Origin: Sorex araneus
Taxonomy: Eukaryota > Chordata > Mammalia > Eulipotyphla > Soricidae
Reading direction: 5' to 3'
NCBI RefSeq assembly: GCF_027595985.1
Contig: NC_073305.1
Location: 85,221,626-85,285,625, forward strand
Length of the DNA: 64,000 bases
The notes under the pieces were generated by a model. That model made no database searches. It was given only the letters and a program-made list of their open reading frames with translations, and was not told where the DNA came from. The translations under genes and the position numbers were made by a program. Shown here piece by piece: positions 45,815-55,574 of this stretch (the stretch's first letter is position 1; the number at the start of each line of letters is the position of its first letter).

Positions 45815-45990
45815 TTCTTTAGGTTTGTGTTGGAGCAAGCGATATGAAATAAATTTGGTATCTGCCTGCCGACAGGGCAGGTTGAGGGTTAGCAGAGACC
45901 CTGGGGAAACTGTGCCTGAAACAATTCTATTATAAACGGCTTTGTAAATCAATGTATCTTAAGAAAAAAATAAAATTCAAGAGAAAAAAA
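45815..45990 (+). mobile_element. L1-like 3' end, different lineage
   Basis: AAATTTGGTATCTGCCTGCC, then AACAATTCTATTATAAACGG and CTTTGTAAATCAATGTATCT, followed by A-rich AAAATAAAATTC. It aligns loosely with the 3' ends at 47038 and 58652 but is a separate branch. Confidence 0.55.
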
Positions 45991-46392
45991 CTCAAAGAAA
46001 TTATTTTAAAATCTCCCAGTTTTGAAGGTAATAAATTAGAAAAATTACATTGTAGCATGTAAAAACCCAGCAGAATCATACTGCTGCCGGACCTGTAAAA
46101 ATATTACAGAAATTCCTTTCAGGTGGTAAAGAATTCTTTCTCTTTTCTTAGTAAAATAGACCAGCACAATGTATAGGGCAGTAGTAATCTTACCTAACTT
46201 CCTAGCTCCACATTCATATTTTATAACAAGTAGTTTCAGGATGATAAATATAATTAATATTTTTTTAATTTGGGGAAAGCTTTTAGTTTGGGGTTCTTTT
46301 GTTTTACATTTGTTTTATTTGAGGAGTGCTGTGCCAGGCAAACACCCTCCCACTGGGGTTATATCCCCTGCACACTTTGGGGAAAACTTTTA

Positions 46393-46585
46393 TTTATTTA
46401 TTTTTATTTTTTTATTTTTTTGGTTTTTGGGTCACACCTGGCGATGCACAGGGGTTACTCTTGGCTCTGCACTCAGGAATCACCCCTGGTGGTGCTCAGG
46501 GGACCATATGGGATGCTGGGAATCGAACCCGGGTTGGCCTCGTGCAAGGCGAACGCCCTACCTGCTGTGTTATCGCTCCAGCCCC
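46393..46585 (-). mobile_element. SOR SINE, full-length
   Basis: Minus-strand copy with TTTA-rich tail. Duplication GGGGAAAACTTTTA (46379-46392) against GGGGAAAACGTTTA (46588-46601), one mismatch. It interrupts an older SOR-like remnant at about 46270-46378. Confidence 0.92.
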
Positions 46586-47037
46586 AAGGGGAAAACGTTT
46601 AAAAAGAACAAAAGGCATATAACATTAATGCCATTGCTTTTTAAATAAATATTTAAAAATTTACTTTATAATCTTTGTGTTCAAATTTAAATCTGTTCAA
46701 AACAAATGAAACTAAAGCTATGTATTCATTCTTCCACCAACTTTTGTCACATGTAATAAATTTTTACAAATTTAAGGATTTATATAGAACACCTACCATC
46801 GTTTCTCTGTCATTTTTGCTGCCTGTAGGGAACTGTCACCATCTGATTTTAGGGTGTATTTATTCATTGCTCTCCTGAAAATCCCAGGTGATTTGTTCAT
46901 CCTGCTCTAACGGAAAATCAAAGGTAGTGGCAGAAGGAAATGAAAAAAGGCAAAACAGAGAAAAGGGAGAGAGGTACAGCAGAAAGAGAGAATAAAAACT
47001 AAGAGTTAGAGAAAGAAAATTAAAGTAAAGGAATATA

Positions 47038-47181
47038 GGGCGGGGGGTATACTGGGGTTTCTGGTGGTGGAATATGGGCACTGGTGAAGGGATGGGTGTT
47101 TGAATATTGTATAACTGACATATAAACCTGAGAACTTTGTAACTTTCCACATGGTGATTTAATAAAAATTTTAAAAAAAAA
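47038..47181 (+). mobile_element. L1-like 3' end, severely 5'-truncated
   Basis: A 144-bp insertion containing only CGGGGGGTATACTGGGG to the AATAAA signal and poly-A. Perfect 17-bp duplication TAAAGTAAAGGAATATA at 47021-47037 and 47182-47198. Confidence 0.92.
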
Positions 47182-47346
47182 TAAAGTAAAGGAATATAAA
47201 ATTTGGGCTTAAATTTTTCAGATACATTTTTCTGTGCAAGTTCCTGAACATTCATTTGCAGAAAGACTTTAATATACAGTTTTGTTTTTTTTTTTTTTGC
47301 GGGGGGGGGATGACTCTCCCTCACCAGTGCAGAGAGGGAGTATGCC

Positions 47347-47538
47347 TCTTTTTTTTGCCTATTTTTTGTTTGTTTAGGGCCACACCCAGCAATGCTCAGG
47401 GTTTACTCCCAGCTCTGCACTCAGAAATCACTCCTGACGAGCTGGGGGCAGAAGGAATTCTATGGGGCACCAGAGATCAAACTTGAGTCAGCTGCCTCAA
47501 GACAAGCTCCTTAGCCGCTGTGCTATTGCTTCAACTCC
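47347..47538 (-). mobile_element. SOR SINE, diverged
   Basis: Minus-strand copy from TTAGGGCCACACCCAGCAAT to GCTATTGCTTCAACTCC, with a small insertion around GAGCTGGGGGCAG. Confidence 0.75.
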
Positions 47539-47552
47539 TGTCCTTTTTTTAA

Positions 47553-47571
47553 AATATATATATATATATAT
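47553..47571 (+). repeat. (TA)n
   Basis: About 9 TA units between two SOR copies. Confidence 0.85.
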
Positions 47572-47589
47572 TCTTTCCATCTTCTATTG

Positions 47590-47774
47590 GGTTTTGGGGG
47601 GTAGGGGGCGCAGAGAAGCCATACCCAGAGGTGCTCATTGGGCTACTCCAAATTTTTTGTGCTCGAGGATTACTCCAGGCGGTACTTGGGGGACCCCATG
47701 GTGCTGAGGAGCAAACCTAGATTGGCTACGTGTGATGCAAGCCCCTTAACCCCTGTAGAATCTCTCTGACCCCC
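47590..47774 (-). mobile_element. SOR SINE, diverged
   Basis: Minus-strand copy from GAAGCCATACCCAGAGGTGC to AATCTCTCTGACCCC; G-rich 5' side. Confidence 0.75.
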
Positions 47775-48686
47775 CGAATCAGTCTATCAGTCATATTTAA
47801 CTTTCTCTAGAGGGGATTGAAAGTACACATAATTAGTTTGAACCTCTCATAAAATCTCAAGAGAAATACAAAATAGCGATACAGATCAACTGACGGTATA
47901 GCATCAGAAACAGGTGTCATCCTGCAGATGTTCCTGAAGTTCATAGTCTTTCCAACTGATAGGATCAAAGAAGCATGCTCAGAGGCTCCGTGCCTACCTA
48001 ATGACATTACAAGATAAATTACCCAAGAGAAAATACCTCTCTGTTTTCTACCTCAAAATTCCTTGTAGTTGTGGTTTTGTGTGAACTTTTCACTTTCACC
48101 CTCTGTGCCAGAGAAATCCTTCTCTTGCTTCTGGAATGGTTCTGTATTTCACTAGTTCTATAATTTCACCATTGCCATGCACAAGTCACCATAAATATTT
48201 GAAACACAGGATTCCAATTTCTTGAAAGCTACCATATCTCTGTTTTAAGTGATTTGAAACCCAAATGCATTCACATAATGCTGAGGGTTTGTTCTCACAG
48301 CAAAAAAAAAAAAAAAAAGAGTTAGCACAGTTTGAGAATACTGCCTTACTCGTGAAAGCTCTCTCTATTTTAGAATCAATGGCTTCAACTATTGAGTAGT
48401 GTTTTCTTTTAATCTTTTAATAATCTCTTCTATTAGAAGTAATGTATATTATTTGAAGTTAAACTTTGAATTCATAAATTATTTCAAGAAAATATCCATT
48501 TTTTCTACAGAGTAAGAACAGGGTACATTTCAGTGACTTTATAAGGGTAAACACACCATAAAAGCTAGAAATTGGAAGCAGCTCTTATTAGTTATTTCTT
48601 TTTTATCTCTATATCCATCCAATTTTATTAGAAAATGTTTAATAAGATATAAAGAATCTTATATTGAAAATATATAATACAAATCA

Positions 48687-48840
48687 ATCACTGTATCACT
48701 GTATCACTGTTGTCCCATTGCTCATCAATTTGCTCGAGTGGGTGCCAGTAATATCTCATTTGTCCCTGTCGCTTTCAGGCTCAGGGGAATGAGGCCCATT
48801 ATTGTTACTGTTTTGGCATATCAAATATACCACATATTCT
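48687..48840 (-). mobile_element. Second-type SINE, third hairpin variant, truncated
   Basis: Minus-strand copy beginning with ATCACTGTATCACTGTATCA. The hairpin loop region is replaced by a longer sequence. On the + strand the outer stem CAGTAA/TTACTG is retained and new stems CTCATT/AATGAG and CCCTG/CAGGG lie inside. Confidence 0.85.
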
Positions 48841-49011
48841 ATATGCCAATACATGTCAATACACGTAGATAAATTCTGCCAATACAAATCAATACATATA
48901 GATAAATTAATATGTGAAATATACTAATGGATCCAACACATGTTCTGAGTAGTTTCCAGTTTTCAAATGGTAAAGCATTAATTTTTTTTCAATTAAAATG
49001 CTCAGAATTGA

Positions 49012-49190
49012 GGGTTGGACTTATAGTACTTGCCTTACAAGTGGTCAACTTTGATTTGCTCACTGGCACTGCACCGACTGGACTGGAGTGGTCCCTCAGC
49101 ACAGAGCCAGGAGTAATACTGAGTATTATTGAGTATACTGAGTAAGACTGGGTAAAACTGGGTGGGGCCCCAGCTCCCCAACCCCAAAGT
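49012..49190 (+). mobile_element. SOR-like SINE, degenerate
   Basis: Plus-strand remnant from TTGAGGGTTGGACTTATAGT to GGGGCCCCAGCTCCCC. GAGTAATACTGAGTATTATT shows local duplication. Confidence 0.6.
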
Positions 49191-49232
49191 GCTCAGAGTT
49201 GACAGAAATTGGTTCAGAATTAGAATTAATTA

Positions 49233-49265
49233 ATCGATTCTCGGCCTTTTGGCTAAGATCAAGTG
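49233..49265 (+). pseudogene. U2 snRNA 5'-end retropseudogene, 33 bp
   Basis: The 33 bp match the first 33 bases of mammalian U2 snRNA with one change (the fifth base is A instead of C). It includes TCTCGGCCTTTTGGCTAAG, the highly conserved 5' stem region. The copy stops well before the branch-point-recognition sequence and all later stems, so it cannot be a functional snRNA. It is flanked by a 15-bp perfect duplication CAGAATTAGAATTAA at 49215-49229 and 49266-49280, which extends to 17/18 with one mismatch. There is no poly-A. Start at U2 base 1, truncation at the 3' side and direct repeats are features of known U2 retropseudogenes. Confidence 0.9.
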
Positions 49266-50392
49266 CAGAATTAGAATTAAATAATAGTCTTGGATAGGTA
49301 TTCCATTTTACCACTCATTCAAATTTTGTTTAAAAGACTGTAGCAATTATATTAAAATTGCATCTCTAATCCAAAATTCTTTGGATGAGAAACCAAATTG
49401 CTGATCCATATTGTCAGAGTGACTTACACGTTTCTTTTAATTTATGTTTTCTTTTCCTTTATAACTGTGAATAACAGATTTAGTTCTATTTAACATACTG
49501 CCACACATACAATTGTATAAAGGGCCCAATTGTTTAAGCGCCTCCTAATTCCTTCAAAAAAAGAATTATTTTATTTTAGTAAAAAAAAAAAAATAGATTT
49601 TTCTGCTATTATTTAGAAGGAGGGATAGAAAATTAGACAATTTTTTTATTCTAAATATGTTCCAAATAGAGAATCAAAAAATTATGTTCCAAATAAGATG
49701 TTTTGATTTGTAGGAAACATGTTTAAACCTCTTCACTGAATTTAAAACTAAATTTGTTAAACATTTGATTTCTATTAAGTGAAACAGCACAGTTAACACG
49801 TTTTAATTGCTCTCATCACATGAATCATCAAAAGGGAAAATATAAAACTTTAAATTCAGACATAATTTCAAAATTATCCACTTAAGGACAATGATTTAAG
49901 TAACAAAGCTAGAATTTGTGATTCACTGAAGGTTGTCTGACTGAAACATAGTCACGAAAGTTTGAAGGTTGTCTTCTGTTACATAATTCATAATTCATAA
50001 CATGACATTTTGTTTTGAGCAGTGAGTACTTCTTATTGTTTGACAAATAACAATTTTAAATAAGAGTGAAACTTTTTATCAAAATACTTACCTTGTAGCT
50101 GTCAGAACCAGGTGATGCTAAATGTTCAAGATGAATATGCAACATTGTCATCAGTTTATTACATCTAAAAGTAATCTTAACCTAATGACTTAAGCTCAGA
50201 ATCAAATATTAGAGGTTGAGAATTCTAAAACTTTTCCTGTGTATCTTTATGTGTGCCAATGTTAACTTGTTTAATGTGAGTTATTTTCACACTTTTTTTT
50301 CTCATTTCATCAATGTGAAGTTTTTGATAACTTGATAAGTTGTTTATATAGAAAGGTTGATTTGGAAACTTAGATATTATGTATTTATTTAT

Positions 50393-50591
50393 TTTTTTTT
50401 AATTTTTTTTTTTTTTTTTTTTTTTTGCTTTTTGGGTCACACCTGGCGATGCACAGGGGTTACTCCTGGCTCTGCACTCAGGAATTACCCCTGGCGGTGC
50501 TCAGGGGACCATATGGGATGCTGGGATTTGAACCCGGGTCGGCCGCGTGCAAGGCAAACGCCCTACCCGCTGTGCCATCTCTCCAGCCCCC
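50393..50591 (-). mobile_element. SOR SINE, full-length, young
   Basis: Minus-strand copy with a long T tail. Perfect 17-bp duplication ATTATGTATTTATTTAT at 50376-50392 and 50592-50608. Head and box sequences are near consensus. Confidence 0.95.
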
Positions 50592-50937
50592 ATTATGTAT
50601 TTATTTATCCAAATAATTTTCTATCTTGCCACAGCAGCATAGTAATGTTTCAAGCATCATTTTAATTTCTATCACACATTAATCTGATAGAAAATTTAAA
50701 CACTGCCCAGTGAACATGTCCAATATTCCAATATTCCTTTGTAACAATGATCGCACTGATGTCCACAAAGTGATATCCACATGGAATAATTTGACAGTTC
50801 TATACTTGCCTTTGACTACAATGATGTTTCATGACTGTATTTCATATTGCCATTATAAATCCAAATCCAAAATTCCAAACACTTACACATTATCATTTGA
50901 CTGTAGTGTGACCTCACTTTAGCCTTTGAATTCTTTT

Positions 50938-51162
50938 CAGTAGGGCATTTGCTTTGCACGCAGCCAACCCGAGTTCGATTCCTCCGCCCCTCTCCGGGAG
51001 AGCCCTGCAAGCAACCTAGAGTATCTCGCCTGCACAGCAGAGCCTTGCAAGCTCCCCATGGCATATTCGATATGCCAAAAACAGTAACAACAAGTCTCAC
51101 AATGGAGACGTTAATGGTGTCTGCTCAAGCAAACTGATGAGCAACGGGATGACAGTGACAGT
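50938..51162 (+). mobile_element. Second-type SINE, lacks first bases
   Basis: Begins CAGTAGGGCATTTGCTTTGC, carries GAGTTCGATTCCTCCGCCCC and AAGTCTCACAATGGAGACG (first hairpin subfamily), ends GATGACAGTGACAGTGTCAG. Confidence 0.9.
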
Positions 51163-51290
51163 GTCAGATTTCCTTGACTTCATTCTTTAGCTGCTACATC
51201 TTCTACCTCAATATTTTGCTAATATATGTAGAGAGAGAGCAATGTTATTTTTATTTAAAGAATTTACTTATTTTTTTTAAAAAAATAAAG

Positions 51291-52442
51291 TTGGGGTGGA
51301 GCCATAGTACAGAGGATAAGGCATTTGCCTTACATGTGGCCAACCCCAGTTTGATAACAGGCATCCCATCTGTTCCCTTGAGCACTGTCAGGAGTAATTC
51401 TTGTTTTTTTTTAAAGTTTTTTATTTTATAAGTCAGTTTGCAATATTTGATTACATTTAATATTTAAACACTAATTCCACCACCATTACACCTTCCAACC
51501 ACCAAATTTGGGATGTTTCCATCCCAAACTCCACTCCCTGTCCCAAAACAAAACTGAGATAATATATTTCATATTGAGTGTTATGAAGAACTGCTGAACA
51601 TGCTTACAAAAAAGTGTTCATATAGGAAACAGTGTGAAGGTTGTTCTATTTTGGCAGGAGCCATTAAGACATTCTACAGGATATCACTAACATGGTGTTA
51701 AAGTTTGGGTGATGTGAGCTTTGGTATATATATCTGAAAATATGTACATATGCATATATATATATATCTCCCCCTATGATTTGTTGCCTACTATCTGAAC
51801 CCCATCAAATATGGTGTAGTAATTATGGAGAATGAGTGGAGGGTGTTTTATGTGTCATGTGGCTATGAGAGTGGCCACGCAGTTCAGGAATATGTTCACC
51901 TATATGCGAAGCTTAGCCCGAGTGTGTGGGGAGTGGCCTTGAGCTTGGTTGTGGAAGATTTTGGCTGCTAGAGCTAGGTCCCTTGGGGTGGGAAGGGCTC
52001 TCACCCACCCCCCTCTGGGGCGCCCTGTGTGAAGCAGCCTGGAGCGGAGTCCAGTGGCATGGTTATGGAGACCTCATGTTATGCTCCCTTCCAGGAGAAG
52101 TAGCTGTGTTATCTGGATGGTGGCCAATGACAAGATTATCTGGTACCGACAGGAGGTGGCTTATGGGTGTGACCCCTGGGTTGCTAGAGACTGGGGGAAG
52201 TGGGCAGAGGATCTGTCCCATTGAGCCCAGAGTCCAAGGTCACAAAGTTCTGCATTACCTGGGTTCTGTAGGACTTCACTCATGCGTGAGGCTTGGCCCG
52301 AGCATGTGTGGAGGGCCTTGAGCATGGCGGCAGTTGGGTTGTTGGAGGTTTTCGGCTTGTGGAGCTGGGGCCAGGAGTAATTCTTGAGTGCAGAGCCCGG
52401 AGTAATGTCTGAACATTCCCGGGTGTAACCCAGAAAGCAAAA
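51291..52442 (+). mobile_element. SOR SINE split by a 968-bp insertion
   Basis: The SOR begins TTGGGGTGGAGCCATAGTAC at 51291, is interrupted after CAGGAGTAATTCTTG (51389-51403), and resumes from the second copy of those 15 bases (52372-52386) through GGTGTAACCCAGAAAGC. The two halves join without loss, so the inserted element is younger than this SOR. Confidence 0.88.
51404..52371 (-). mobile_element. Poly-A retroposon (L1-like), 968 bp, inside a SOR
   Basis: Starts with T-rich sequence on the + strand, so the element is on the minus strand. Flanked by a perfect 15-bp duplication. Near the tail it has AATTCCACCACCATTACACC, as in the fragment at 52999. Its other end contains two diverged copies of a roughly 85-bp unit (from about 51904 and 52282; GCCTTGAGC and GAGCTGGGG-type words). 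No intact ORF. Possibly a new or composite L1 3' region. Confidence 0.75.
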
Positions 52443-52535
52443 GATAATTAATTATAAAAATAAACAAAGCTGTTTTATTTATGTGAACTTCTTTAAAATT
52501 ATACTACTCGTAAAATGTATTATAAAAGCTTTACT

Positions 52536-52706
52536 TGGGGCTGGAGCAATAGTACAGCAGGTAGAAAGTTTGCCTTGCACGCGGCCAATCTGGGTTCGAT
52601 TCCCAACATCCCATATGGTTCCTTGAGCACTGCCAGGGGTAATTCCTTAGTGCAGAGCCAGGAGTGACCCCTGTGCATCTCCAGGTGTGACCCAAAAAGA
52701 AAAAAA
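52536..52706 (+). mobile_element. SOR SINE, full-length
   Basis: Plus-strand copy. 12-bp duplication AAAAGCTTTACT at 52524-52535 and 52707-52718. Carries GGTAGAAAGTTTGCC instead of GGTAGGGC, shared with the copy at 53818. Confidence 0.93.
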
Positions 52707-52832
52707 AAAAGCTTTACTGTTATTTAATATGTGCAGTAATACAGTTGTTAAAATTGAAACTAGTGATCAGAAATCATGGCTATTTAATATAAGAAAAGTT
52801 TCAGGGAAAAATATTTGTTTGTTTTGGTGTTG

Positions 52833-52987
52833 TTTTATTTTGAGGGCCACACCCCAGCGTGTTCCGGGCTTATTCCTGGCTCTGCTCTCAAGGGTACTCC
52901 AGGGACCATATGGGGTGCTGAGGGATCAAACCTGGGTTGGCCAGGTGTAAGGCAAACACCCTTTCTTCTGTACTTTTGCATGGGCCC
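52833..52987 (-). mobile_element. SOR SINE, diverged
   Basis: Minus-strand copy from TTGAGGGCCACACCCCAGCG to GTACTTTTGCATGGGCCC. Confidence 0.75.
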
Positions 52988-52998
52988 TCTGGAAAAAA

Positions 52999-53160
52999 AA
53001 TTTTTTTTAATTTTATAACTTTATTAAGTGATCAGTTTAGTTACAGACATTTAATATTCCATCAACAATTCCACCACCATTGCACCTTCCACCATTACTT
53101 CCAATTTTCCCACCACCCTTTGAGCCTGACCCCATAGCAGGCTCTCAATAATTTATTTTA
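52999..53160 (-). mobile_element. L1-like 3' end fragment
   Basis: TTTATAACTTTATTAAGTGA and AATTCCACCACCATTGCACC match the tail region of the element at 51404. Minus strand, 5'-truncated. Confidence 0.65.
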
Positions 53161-53817
53161 TATTGCTTGTTATAAGTCATTTGCTAAAAGGATGATCAAA
53201 AAATATTTTCTTAGAAGAAAGTTAGTGAAGATTGTTGTTGTATCTCACAATGGCACCCCTAAGCCATTGTATAAGAGATTGTTACAGGTTAAATCTTCTG
53301 TATTTGTATTTTGTTTGCTGAAATTGGTTGCCTTCCTCAGGAAAAAATTCTTAAAGGTATTCTGAAAGAAACTATCACAAGATAAATGAGACCCGTTTTT
53401 GTGACTGTAGGGGGCTAAGTTGTGATTTTTTACATACAACCTTAAATATTTAAATGCAGATTTAATCATAAGAGTTTGGATTATAATAAAATATTGAGAT
53501 AAAGAATTTTCTACTGGGATCATGGCTCTGAGTAAGCCTATACTTTAAAAATTTTAACAAATATGATAGCCCCTCTTCAAAAAATCTAATTAACTTTTTA
53601 AAAAATATTATGATCCTTTTCTGTAACTTTCCTCTTATTTTGCTGCTAACCTGTGAATATTTATCTAAAAAAACATACATTGCGTTTGACAGTTTCTATT
53701 TTTCATTGGAAAAGTTTGCCCATGTTGTATAAAACTAAAGAGCAAAATTCCCACTGTGAACTTTGTCTGATGGAAGTTTCAAAGGGAGAGAAACTTTTGT
53801 TTATATAATCTGGAATG

Positions 53818-53990
53818 GGGTGGCTGGAGCAATAGCACAGCAGGTAGAAAGTTTGCCTTGCACGCAGCCGACCTGGGTTCAATTCCCAGCATCTCATATG
53901 GTCCCCTGAGCACCACCAGGGGTGATCCCTGATCGAAGAGCCAGGAGTAATCCCTGTGCATTGCCAGGTGTGACCCAAAAAGAAAAAAAA
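53818..53990 (+). mobile_element. SOR SINE, full-length
   Basis: Plus-strand copy with GGTAGAAAGTTTGCC. Flanks AATCTGGAATG and AATCTGGAGTG form a slightly diverged duplication. Confidence 0.9.
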
Positions 53991-54001
53991 AAATCTGGAG
54001 T

Positions 54002-54170
54002 GAGGCTGCAGTGATAGTACAGTGGATAGGGCACTTACCTTGCATACATTAGATCCTGGACATTCCATACAATTTCCCTAAACACTGCCAGAAGTAATTC
54101 CTGAGTGCAGAGCCAGGAATAACTCTTGAGCATCGTGAGTGTGCCCCCACCCACACCCCAAACACAAACA
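54002..54170 (+). mobile_element. SOR SINE, diverged
   Basis: Plus-strand copy 10 bp after the previous one, from GAGGCTGCAGTGATAGTACA to GAGTGTGCCCCCACCC, with a CA-rich tail that passes into CATA units. Confidence 0.75.
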
Positions 54171-54171
54171 C

Positions 54172-54217
54172 ATCCATCCATACATACATACATACATACA
54201 TACATACATACATACAT
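54172..54217 (+). repeat. (CATA)n microsatellite
   Basis: About 10 CATA units between a SOR tail and the tail of a minus-strand second-type SINE, so it has a retroposon tail on each side. Confidence 0.92.
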
Positions 54218-54706
54218 CACTGTCACTGTATCACTGTCATCCCATTGCTCATCAATTTGCTCGAGAGGACACTGGTAATGTCTCCATTGTGAGACTTGTT
54301 GTTACTGTTTTTGGCATACGAATAAGCCACGGGTAGCTTGCCAGGGGGCTGGAGTGATAGCACAGCGGTAGGGCGTTCACCTTTCACATGGCCTACCCGT
54401 GTTCGATTCCTCTGCCCCTCCCGGAGAGCCTGGCATGCTACCGGGAGTATCTCGCCCGCATGGCACAGCCTGGCAAGCTACCCGTGGTGTATTGGATATG
54501 CCAAAAACAGTAACAATAAGTTTCTCAATGAGAGACGTTACTGGTGCCCACTCAAACAAATCGATGAACTATGGGATGACTGTGACAGTGACAGCTTGAC
54601 AGACTCTGCCCTGAGGGCGAGATACTCTTGGTAGCTTGCGGGGCTCTCTGAGAGGGGCGGAGGAATCAAACTTGGAATTGAACACCCTACCCGATGCGTT
54701 ATCATA
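54218..54706 (-). mobile_element. Second-type SINE (outer copy) split by another
   Basis: Minus-strand copy: 54218-54344 is the tail and body (first hairpin subfamily) and about 54603-54706 is the remaining body and head. Between them lies a complete plus-strand copy of the same family. Confidence 0.88.
54345..54592 (+). mobile_element. Second-type SINE (inner copy), full-length
   Basis: From GGGCTGGAGTGATAGCACAG and GTGTTCGATTCCTCTGCC to GATGACTGTGACAGTGAC. Second hairpin subfamily (AACAATAAGTTTCTCAATGA). Flanked by AGCTTGCCAG (54335-54344) and AGCTTGACAG (54593-54602). Confidence 0.92.
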
Positions 54707-54783
54707 ATGTAGTAAAATAAAATGCCCTGAAACAAAATGAGGACCCAGCTACTACTTAATATAACTTAATATAACTTCAGTAG

Positions 54784-54835
54784 AACAAGAAAGAGAGAAA
54801 GAGAAAGAGAGAGAGAAAGAGAGAAAGAAAGGAAA
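54784..54835 (+). repeat. (GA)n/(GAAA)n purine tract
   Basis: About 50 bp of pure purine just 40 bp before the exon 7 acceptor. Confidence 0.9.
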
Positions 54836-54872
54836 TAGAATATAACTTCAATTTTTTAATCCCATATTTTAG

Positions 54873-54986
54873 ACAAATTTGTAAAGAGTTCCAAGACCTT
54901 TTGAGCCAAGATAGATCACCACTGGGATCCTCTAGACCCACTCCAATTCTCGACCTTGATATCCAGAGACACTTAACACATTTCAG
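54873..54986 (+). CDS. TFAP2D: TFAP2D coding exon 7 (end of helix-span-helix spacer)
   Basis: A 114-nt exon completing K342 and encoding [20 protein letters not shown] then [17 protein letters not shown], plus two bases of a Ser codon. The [15 protein letters not shown] block and the I/LDxxIQxxLTHFS block are conserved across AP-2 proteins inside the helix-span-helix domain. It enters in phase 2 (TATTTTAG|ACAAAT) and leaves in phase 2 (TTTCAG|GTAAGA). The next expected residues, LITHGFGTPAICAAL, are not found anywhere to the right, so the terminal exon is outside this window. Confidence 0.97.
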
Positions 54987-55230
54987 GTAAGACTGATGTT
55001 TCTATTTTCTCTTTGCTTTCTGTTTGACTGCTTTTACTAACCAAGATATTTTTGTATTCTTTTCACATTTCCCTTTAGAGATGTCATTTATATATTCATG
55101 TGATGACTGGTTGGATTTTTCAAAATTGCAGGCATCTAAGATAAAATTATTGTAAATATAGATATTGCATGAAGGATTTAAATCATAGTTAAGTGTTCTG
55201 TGTAATTATCAGAAACTTGTGACTTTTGAT

Positions 55231-55393
55231 TTTTTTTGTTTGTGGCCACACTCAGAAGTACTCAGGGTTTATTCCTGGCTCTGTGTTCAGGGATCATTCC
55301 TGGAGGGGCTTACGCACCTTTTGCAGTACTGAAGAACTGGGGTTAGCTGCATGGAAGACAAAAGCCTTAACCCTGTACTGTCTCTTCAGCCCA
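55231..55393 (-). mobile_element. SOR SINE, diverged
   Basis: Minus-strand copy from GTTTGTGGCCACACTCAGAA to ACTGTCTCTTCAGCCC. Confidence 0.75.
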
Positions 55394-55417
55394 GAAATTC
55401 TTACAAGTGAACACTAG

Positions 55418-55574
55418 GGGCTGGAGCGATAACACAGCAGTTAGTGCGTTTGCCTTGGACACGGCTGACCAGGGTTTGATTCCCAGCATCCCATATGGTT
55501 CCCAAGCACCGCCAGGAGTAATTCCTGAGTGCAAAGCCAGGTGTGACCCAAAAAGCAAAAAAGAAAAAAAAAGA
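55418..55574 (+). mobile_element. SOR SINE, shortened
   Basis: Plus-strand copy with duplication AAGTGAACACT (55405-55415 and 55575-55585). A segment near the end (AGTAACCCCTGTGCATCGCC in other copies) is missing. Confidence 0.9.

Larger units (their letters stand above)
44267..54872 (+). other. TFAP2D intron 6
   Basis: GT...AG intron of 10606 bp with SOR, second-type SINE and L1-like insertions plus the U2 snRNA fragment. Unique AT-rich stretches with nothing I can name: 44280-44870, 45570-45815, 46610-47020, 47775-48685, 49285-50370 and 53165-53800. A short GA-rich run at 54784-54835 precedes the acceptor CCATATTTTAG|ACAAAT. Confidence 0.85.

Noticed and set aside
46169..46648. 159-residue plus-strand ORF
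   Set aside because: Most of it is antisense SOR (HTWRCTGVTLGSALRNHPW-type peptide, which recurs at every SOR copy).
46860..47324. 154-residue minus-strand ORF
   Set aside because: Covers an L1-like 3' end and AT-rich flank; no L1 domain, no known protein.
51926..52321. 131-residue plus-strand ORF
   Set aside because: Lies on the antisense strand of the inserted retroposon; no similarity recognised and no conserved context.
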